Shown here piece by piece: positions 10,701 to 19,700 of a stretch of 38,454 nucleotides of DNA. How positions within the stretch are numbered: the stretch's first letter is position 1; each line of letters opens with the position of its first letter. The stretch covers positions 1-38,454 of the forward strand of contig MPUH01000717.1 of NCBI GenBank assembly GCA_001970955.1. The letters run 5' to 3'. Both the position numbers and the translations under genes were made by a program. A model generated the notes under the pieces. That model had not been told where the DNA came from. It ran no database searches and was given only the letters and a program-made list of their open reading frames with translations. This DNA is from Stentor coeruleus (taxonomy: Eukaryota; Ciliophora; Heterotrichea; Heterotrichida; Stentoridae).

Positions 10701-13700
10701 CGATTAGGTCACAAAAACTTATTAGAAACTTAACGAATATACAGAAAAGGATAATGAGAGACTCATTCCAAAGAGTTGGTGGCTCAGGGGATAAGGTTAA
10801 AGGTGCACTTAAGAGTTTTGTAAGAGCTATGGAGAAAAAAACTAAGTTTTCTTTAGAGAAATGGAAGAGATTTGTTATTGGGTGTAAACATGGAGATCTT
10901 TTTGATGCGGTTAGGTCACAAAAACTGTTGATTTTGCTTAAAAACATCCCGAGAAGGACAATGAAAGATGGATTCCAAAGGATTGTTGGCCAAGGGGATA
11001 AGATCAGAGGAGCACTGAAGAGTTTTGTTAGGGCAATTGAGAAAAAAACCAAGTTTTCTATAGAAAAATGGAGGAAATATGTGGTTAGTTGTAAACATGG
11101 GGATCTTTTTGACGCTGTGAGGTCACAAAAGCTCTTGATTTTGCTTAAAAACATCCCAAAAAGGACAATGAAAGATGGATTCCAAAGGGTTGTAGGTTCA
11201 GGGGATAAAGTTAAAGGCGCATTGAAGAGTTTTATTAGGGCAATTGAGAAAAAAGCTAAGTTTTCTATAGAAAAATGGCAGAAATTTGTTATTAGCTGCA
11301 AGCATGGGGATCTTTTTGATGCGATAAGGTCACAAAAACTTATAGTTCACTTGACGAATATTGAAAAAAGGACAATGAGAGACTCGTTCCAAAGAGTTGA
11401 AGGATGTGGGAATAGAATAATGGGCGCGTTGAAGAGTTTCGTCAAAGCAATCGAGAAAAAAACCAAGTTTAGTCTAGAAAAATGGAGAAAATATGTTGTG
11501 AGCTGTAGACATGGGGATCTTTTTGACGCAATAAGGTCACAAAAACTATTTATTTCCCTTAAAAACATCCCAAGAAGAACCATGAAAGACTCATTCCAAA
11601 GGATTGTAGGCTCAGGAGACAAAGTTAAAGGCGCATTAAAGAGTTTCATAAGGGCAATTGAGAAAAAAACTAAGTTTTCTATAGAAAAATGGAAGAAATT
11701 CGTTATGAGCTGCAAACATGGCGACCTATTTGATGCAATAAGGTCACAGAAACTTATACTCCATCTAACCAATATCCAGAAAAGGACTATGAGAGACTCA
11801 TTCCAAAGAGTTGAAGGTGGTGGGAATAAAATAATGGGAGCATTGAAAAGTCTAGTCAAAGCTATAGAGAAAAAAACAAAATTCTCAATTGAAAAATGGA
11901 AGAAATACATAATAAATTGCAGACATGGAGCTCTTTTCGATGCAATCAGGTCACAAAAGCTTTTGATTGCACTTAAAAATATCCCAAGAAGGACAATGAA
12001 AGATGGGTTCCAAAGAATAGTTGGCCAAGGAAGTAAAGTAAAAGGTGCAGTAAAGAGTTTTATTCGGGCAATCGAGAAAAAGACTAAGTTTTCTATAGAA
12101 AAATGGAAGAAATTCGTTGTAAGCTGCAAACATGGGGACTTATTCGACGCAATAAGGTCACAAAAACTTATACTCCATTTAAATAACATAGAAAAAAGGA
12201 CCATGAGAGACTCGTTCCAAAGAATTGAAGGCTGTGGAAGCAAAGCTATAGGCGCACTAAAAAGTTTCGTCAAAGCTCTGGAAAAGAAAACGAAATTCGC
12301 AGTAGACAAATGGAAAAAATACATCATCAGCTGCAAACATGGAGCCCTACTAGATGCAGTTAGGTCACAAACTTTAAAAAATCATTTATTTGGTTTACAA
12401 AAACGTACATCCCGTGATGCTTTCCAAAGAATTGCTGGTGCAGGGGATAAGATTTTTGCAGGAATCAAAAGCATTATCAGAAGAATTGAAAAAAGAACTC
12501 AAGTTGCATTAAAAGTTTGGAAATTTTATGCTGAAGATTGTAAACATGGGAAGCTTTTAAATATGATTAAAAGTGAAAAACTCAGAATAGCTTTGATGAA
12601 AGTGCCTTCAAGGACAATGAGAGATGCTTATCAAAGAATAGTTGGTGGAGGGGATAAAATCAAAGGTGCGGTAAGGACTGTTATGAGGCAAATTGAGAAA
12701 CGTCAAGGTTTTGCTTATGTTAAATGGAAAGCATATGTGAATAAATGTAAAAATGGGGATTTGATGGATGGGTTGAAATCTCAGAAACTAAAAAATGCCC
12801 TTCAGCATATAATAATAAGGACTGTAAGGGATTCTGTTCAAAGAGTATTTGGTGCTGGGGATAAGATTAAAGGAGTTGTTAAAGATATGATCCGGAGAAT
12901 AGAAAAAAGGCCACAATTTGCGTTTGTTAAATGGAAAGCTTTTTATGTTGATATTAAACAAGGGGCTTTACTTGATGCGATCAAAACTGAAAAGCTTAGA
13001 AAAGCTTTGTCAAATGTTCCAGTAAGGACTATGAGGAATGCTTTTCAGTTAATAATAGGCTCTGGGGATAAAGTTAAAGGAGCTATAAATATTATAGTCA
13101 AACAGATTGAAAAGAAACCTAAGATTGTTCTTAGAAAATGGAATAAAGTAATTGTAGAAATCAAGCAAGGAATCCTTTTAGATGCTTGTAGGACTGAAAA
13201 ACTTAGAAACGCCTTGAATCGAGTTCCAAGAAGAGTTTTAAGGGATTCTATGATGAGGATTGTTGGAGATGGAGGCAAAGTTAATGGAGTTCTAAAGACT
13301 TTAACTCACTCAGTAGAACGTAGACCTAGAGATGCTTTATATAAATGGAAGAAATATGTACAAGATTGCCATAAAGGAAAAGTTATGGATGCATTAAGAG
13401 CTTTTAAACTGAGTATTTGTATGGGTAAAATCCCTAAGCGAACTTTAAGAGACAGTTATTCAAGGATGCAAGGCGACGGGAATCTTTTAGCTGGAGTGTT
13501 TAAGAACTTGGAAAACAAAATAAAAAATATCCCTAGAGTCGCTTTTACTAAATGGAAAGTTTGGGATCAAGCTGTAATAAATGGACTAATGATGGACAGA
13601 ATGCGTGCCCAAAAACTTAAAAATGCCCTTCAACACATCCCGACTCGGACTATGAAAGGTGCATTCCAAAGAATTATTGGCAATGGGAATAGAGTGGCTG

Positions 13701-16700
13701 GAGCATTAAAGGACCTTTCTCGAGTATATAGAAATCTTATTCGTAGTAGTTATCAAAAATGGGCGAAATTCATCCAAGACTGCAAATGTAAGAAAATATT
13801 TGAAGCTTTTAGGACTGAAAAACTACGTCTGAGCCTTTTCCGTTTGACGTTACGGACATTGAAAGTTTCTCAAAACAAAATAATCGGCATGGGTAACGCA
13901 GTAAACGGCGCACTACAACGTATTTTCTTAGCATGTGACAAAATGACTAGAGTTGGGTATTTCCGTTGGAAAAAATATATTCAATTATGTAATGAAAAAG
14001 CTTTCTTAGACAATGTTAAATCAGCCAAACTTAAACTTTTTATGATTGATATACTAAAAAGAACCTTGAAAAGCACATTAACTCATATGACCCGTGATGA
14101 AGGGAATATGAAAAAGAGCTTAAGTTATATTTTCTATGTCTTCAAACAAATGAGTAGAAATGCTTTTACTAAATGGAGGATGTATATGATACTATGTAAA
14201 ACTAGTAGTATATTAGACAATTTAAGAAGTTATAAATTGAAAATTGCTTTAACTAAAATCCCGATAAGAACTTTAAGAGGAGCTTTTGATAGGGTTTTAG
14301 GAGATGGGGATAGAGTTAAAGGTGCATTAAAAGATATGGTTTCAAAACTTATGAATAGACCTAAATTTGCAATAGCTCATTGGAAAGCTTATATAATTGG
14401 ATGTAAAAACAAGAGCTTTATGGATAATATTAGATCAGAAAAAGTTAAATATCAGATGACTAAAATCATACAAAGGACTGTGCGGATAACTGTGCAAAAA
14501 ATCATTGGACATGGGGATATTGTAAAAGGGGCAATTGAAAAACTTGTACTAAAAGTTAAAAACAAGCCTCGCAAAGCTTTGCAGAAATGGTTGAAATATA
14601 GAGAAATGATTAATAGAAATGAAATCCTTGATAGCCTTAGGTCACAGAAACTTAAGATTTGTTTAGCGAATATTCCAATAAGAACATTAAGATCAGCATT
14701 CCAAAGAGTGATTGGAGATGGGGATATGGTCAAAGGGGCTTTAAGGAAAATGCTCATAGTCGCTAAAAACCTAACAAAAAATGGTTTTGAAATGTGGAGG
14801 AATTTCGTAATTGGTTGTGGTAAAAAAGATTTCATGGATAACATTCGTAGCCAAAAACTTAAAAATGTCCTTTCAAGAATCCCATCCAGAACAACAAAAT
14901 ATACTTATCAACGGATAATAGGTGATGGTAGTGCAGTAAAAGGAGCTATGAAAACTTTAGCAAACAGAATGATTCAAATGACAAAAGTTGGTTTACAAAA
15001 ATGGAGGAAATACGTTGAAGATTGTAGATCTCAGAAACTTTTAGATGGAATAAGATCGCATAAGCTTTTAATGGTTTTAACTAGAATACCAACAAGAGTT
15101 ATAAGAGATGCTAGTCAAAGAATATCTGGAGATGGGAACAAAATCAAAGGGGCGATGAGGAATTTGGTAGATGCACTTAAAGCTAAACCTAAAGGAGCAA
15201 TGATTATGTGGAGAAAATATGTAGAAGGATGTAAACATAGACTGTTTTTCGATGGTTTGAGGAGTCATAAGGTTAAAGAAGCATTGAGTAGGGCTGCAAG
15301 GAGGACTGTTAGAGACACTTTCTTAAGAATTGTTGGTGAAGGGGATAAAGTTAGAGGCTGTATGAAGCAAATCATTAGAGGGATAATGAAAATGCCTAAA
15401 GTCGCTATTGAAAAATGGAGGATTTATGTTAAAGATTGTAAATCAAATGCGATTTTCTCACTTATGAAAAGCCAGAAACTCAAAAATGCCCTTGCTAGAG
15501 TACCGTATAGAGTTATGAGAAGTGGCTTTGAAAGAATTGTCGGCTCAGGTAATAGAGCTTCAGGAGCATTGAAAAGAATATTCATGGCTTTAGAGAAAAA
15601 AGCTAAACTCGCTTTTATTGACTGGAGAAATATGATTAATGAACATAAGAAAAAGAATCTTACCGATGGCATTAGAAGCCAATTGTTACGACATGCCCTT
15701 AATCAACTTCCACGTCGCACAATAAATGAAGTTTTCAATCGTCTAGCCAAAGAGCACAGTGTGGCAAATCGAGCTTTAAGACGTCTTGCTTTAGTTTTTA
15801 TTAAAGGTCCAGAAATAGCTTTACAGAATTGGAAGAAGTTTATAGAAAAAGATAAAATTGTTGATGTGAAAAATAACTTTGAAAAGAAATTCAAGGCTAT
15901 GAAAGTTAAGAACTCATTAGATAAACCTGCGAGAAAAGTGTTAAGATCTGCTAAATCACATGCTGATCATGATAATACTAAGCTGAAATTAGCTTTGAAG
16001 AATTTGGGTAATGCAGTTACTAAGAGAAATTCTGATGCAATGAGGATGTGGCATGTGAATTCTTTGACTCATGTTATTGATAAGAAAAACTCAAAAGAAA
16101 AAGCTGAGATTATGACTGAGAATAGAGGACTTAGATTGAGGGTTGCATTGAATCATATATGTAAGAGAACTGCAAGAATAGCGTTTAGGCAGATTAACCC
16201 GAATAAAGATCGAGTTGGCCAAGCTTTGAGGAAATTTGAGGAAATAGTTTCAATGAGACCGAAAATGGCATTGGCTAGGTGGATGAAATATGCAGAAAAA
16301 GTTAATAGTAATGAACTTTTAAACAATATCAAAACTTTAAGACTTCGTGGACACCTTGAGTCTATAGTAAAACGCAACTTAAGAAACACTTTCTTAATAG
16401 TATCAGGAGATGGTGATAGAGTAAAAGGAGCACTTAAAAGCATTATTGCTGGACTTCACAAGAAAATCAAAGGAACTTTCGGGCTCTGGAAAGCTTATGT
16501 TTTAAATGTTAAAGAAAAAAGACTCTTTGATTCAATGAGAAGTCAAAAACTCATTAACATAATGGCTAATCTGGTAAAAAGGACTTTAAGAGATGCAGAT
16601 GAGAGGATTCTTGGAGGAGGGGATAAAATTAAAGGGGCAATCAGAAGATTATTAGCTGGACTGATGAAAATCCCTAGGGACACAATAGAAAAGTGGAGAG

Positions 16701-19700
16701 GATATGTGAGGATGTGCAAATCTAAGAGTATATTTGATGGAATGAGATCACAGAAGCTCAAAAACACTTTTGATAAAATCCCAAGAAGGATACTTAAAGA
16801 CTCATATAATAGGATACTAGGTGATGGAAGCTTTGTTAAAGGGGCGATCCGAAGACTTCTTGCTGGACTGATGAAAATCCCTAAGGACTCTATAGAAAAA
16901 TGGAAAAAATACGTGCAGATGTGCAAAGCTAAGACAATATTCGATGGCATGAGGTCACAAAAGCTCAAAAACACCTTTGAACGCATGTCAAGACGGACCT
17001 TAAAAGACGCATCAAACAGAATCCTTGGTGACGGAAACCTTATCAAAGGTATTCTTAAAAGCGTAGTAAGACGCATGGTAGATCTACCAAAAGATGCTTT
17101 AGCAAAATGGCGACTATATATCGGAGCATGTAAAACCCAAGGTTTATTAGACAATCTTCGTAGCCAAAAACTGAAACATTCCTTAGTCAATATCCCAACA
17201 AGAACATTAAGGAATGTCTGTGAGAGGATTTTCGGTGAAGGGAATCTTATAAAAGGAGCATTAAGAAGAATACAAATTGCCATACAAAAGAAACCAAAAG
17301 TAGCTTTTGAACTATGGAGAAAGTTTATAGAAAACATCAAAAGGAAAAAATTCTATGATAATACCCGCTCTGTACAACTTAAAGTATGCATGGGTAGACT
17401 TACTAAACGTACTGAAAGGACAGCTTTTCTTATTGTAGCAGGTGAAGGTAATAGAGTTAAAGGGGCAATGAGAAGATTATTATCAAGTTTAGCAAGAATA
17501 CCTAAAGACACTTTGGATAAATGGAGGAAATATGTCCAGAACTGTAAAAATAAAACTTTATTTGATGGTGTGCGTTCACATAAGCTCAAGATTTGCTTTG
17601 AAAGACTTACAAGAAGAATAATGAAAGATACATGCAATAGAGTTCTTGGTGATGGGGATATGGTTAAAGCTACACTTAGAGGTATTATTAAGAAAATATT
17701 AGAATTACCCAAAGACGCTTTGAAAAAGTGGGGAAATTTTGTGAATGGGTGTAAACATAAGGATTTCTTTGATGCTTTAAGAAGCTCAAGATTGAAAAAT
17801 ACTCTTGGTAGGATACCAGTGAGGACAACAAAGAATATTTTGAATAGAATTGTTGGTGGGGGTAGTGCAGTTGAAGGTAAACTTAAGACTTTGTTTTCAG
17901 GCCTTGATAAACTTCCACAAATCGCTTTTAAACGTTGGGTTGGGTATATTCATGATATAAAACATAAGAATATGTTTGATATGATGAGATCACAAAAACT
18001 CAAACATTGTCTTTTTAGATTAACAGCTAGAACACTGTTTGATACATTTAAAGCTTTTAATATTTCTGACAAAATCAAAATTTATAAACAAACTTTGAAA
18101 CTTATAATAAAGAAATTTGAAGAAAGGCCTAAAGAAGCTCTTCGTGGATGGAAGAAATATGTCCAAGCTATTAATAACAAATCTATGTTTGATATGGTAA
18201 GAACTCATAAATTACTTGTAACTTTAACAAGAATCCCAATAAGAAGGTCTAAAGATGCATATGCTCGTATAGTAGGTGGAGGGGATAAAATCAAAGGCAG
18301 ACTTAATGTACTCTTTAACTCAATAGCAAAAATACCTCAAATAGCTTATATTAGATGGAAACAATATATTATTGATACTAAAACTAAAGGATTACTTACT
18401 AATCTTAAAAGTATGCATCTTAAACAAGCTATGGCAAGGTTGACAACAAGAACAGCAAAAATGAGCTTTGAATGTATTATTGGTGATGGTAGTAGAGTAG
18501 CTGGAGCATTAAGAAGGGTGTTTATTCAGTTGCAAAAACAGACTCGTGTAGGTTTTGATAATTGGAAGATGTATTTGAAAGCTTTGAAAGATAAAAAATT
18601 CCTTGACAATCAAAAGGCTTTAATGCTCAGATTGACGTTTAATAAACTTACTAAACGCACTACAAAAAGCATGTTTGAAAGAATTATTGGTGATGGTAGT
18701 AGAGTTGCTGGAGCATTAAGAAGGGTGTTTATCCAATTACAAAAACAGACTCGTCAAGGATTTGATAACTGGAAAAAGTATATTGAAGCATTAAAAGATA
18801 AGAGATTCCTTGATAATCACAAAGCTCTAATGCTCAAATTAGCATTTGGTCGATTTACTAAGAGAACAGCTAAAGGGATGTTTGAAAGGATAATTGGTGA
18901 TGGTAGCAGAGTTGCAGGGGCGCTAAGAAGAGTGTTTATTCAGCTACAAAAACAAGCACGTGTAGGTTTTGATAAGTGGAAGATGTTCTTAAAAGCTTTG
19001 AAAGACAAGAAGTTCCTTGATAACCAAAAAGCTTTAGTGCTAAAACTAGCTTTTATCAGACTTTCTAAACGTACTACTAAAAGTATGTTTGAAAGAATTA
19101 TTGGTGATGGTAGTAGAGTTGCTGGAGCATTAAGAAGAGTGTTCATCCAACTACAAAAACAAGCTCGTCAAGGGTTTGATAACTGGAAAAAGTATATTGA
19201 AGCATTAAAAGATAAGAGATTCATTGATAACCACAAAGCTCTAATGCTCAAACTAGCATTTGGCCGATTTACAAAGAGAACAGCTAGAGGTATGTTTGAA
19301 AGGATAATCGGTGATGGTAGCAGAGTTGCAGGGGCGCTAAGACGAGTGTTTATCCAGTTACAAAAGCAAAGCAGGATAAGTTTCGATCAATGGAAAAAAT
19401 ACATCGTCGCTTTGAAAGATAAGAAGTTCCTTGATAGTCATAAAGCTCTTGCTCTCAAATTATCTTTTGGCAGATTTACTAAAAGAACAACTAGGGGTAT
19501 GTTTGAGAGGATAATCGGTGGAGGAAATCGTGCTCGTGGAATGCTCACAACTTTAGCTAAGAAATATGCTCAAGTGCCTCGTGATGCTATAAAATCATGG
19601 AAGAAATACATTAGTGACGTTAAACTTAGCAAAGTCTTAGATGCAACTAAAGCTCATAAGCTTAAATTTACTATAACCCATATGCTTATGAGAACAATGA

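Noticed and set aside
10561..12336. Long minus-strand open frames across the repeat array
   Set aside because: They mirror the repeats on the coding strand and repeat with the same 207-nt period; they arise from the skewed codon use of the giant gene.
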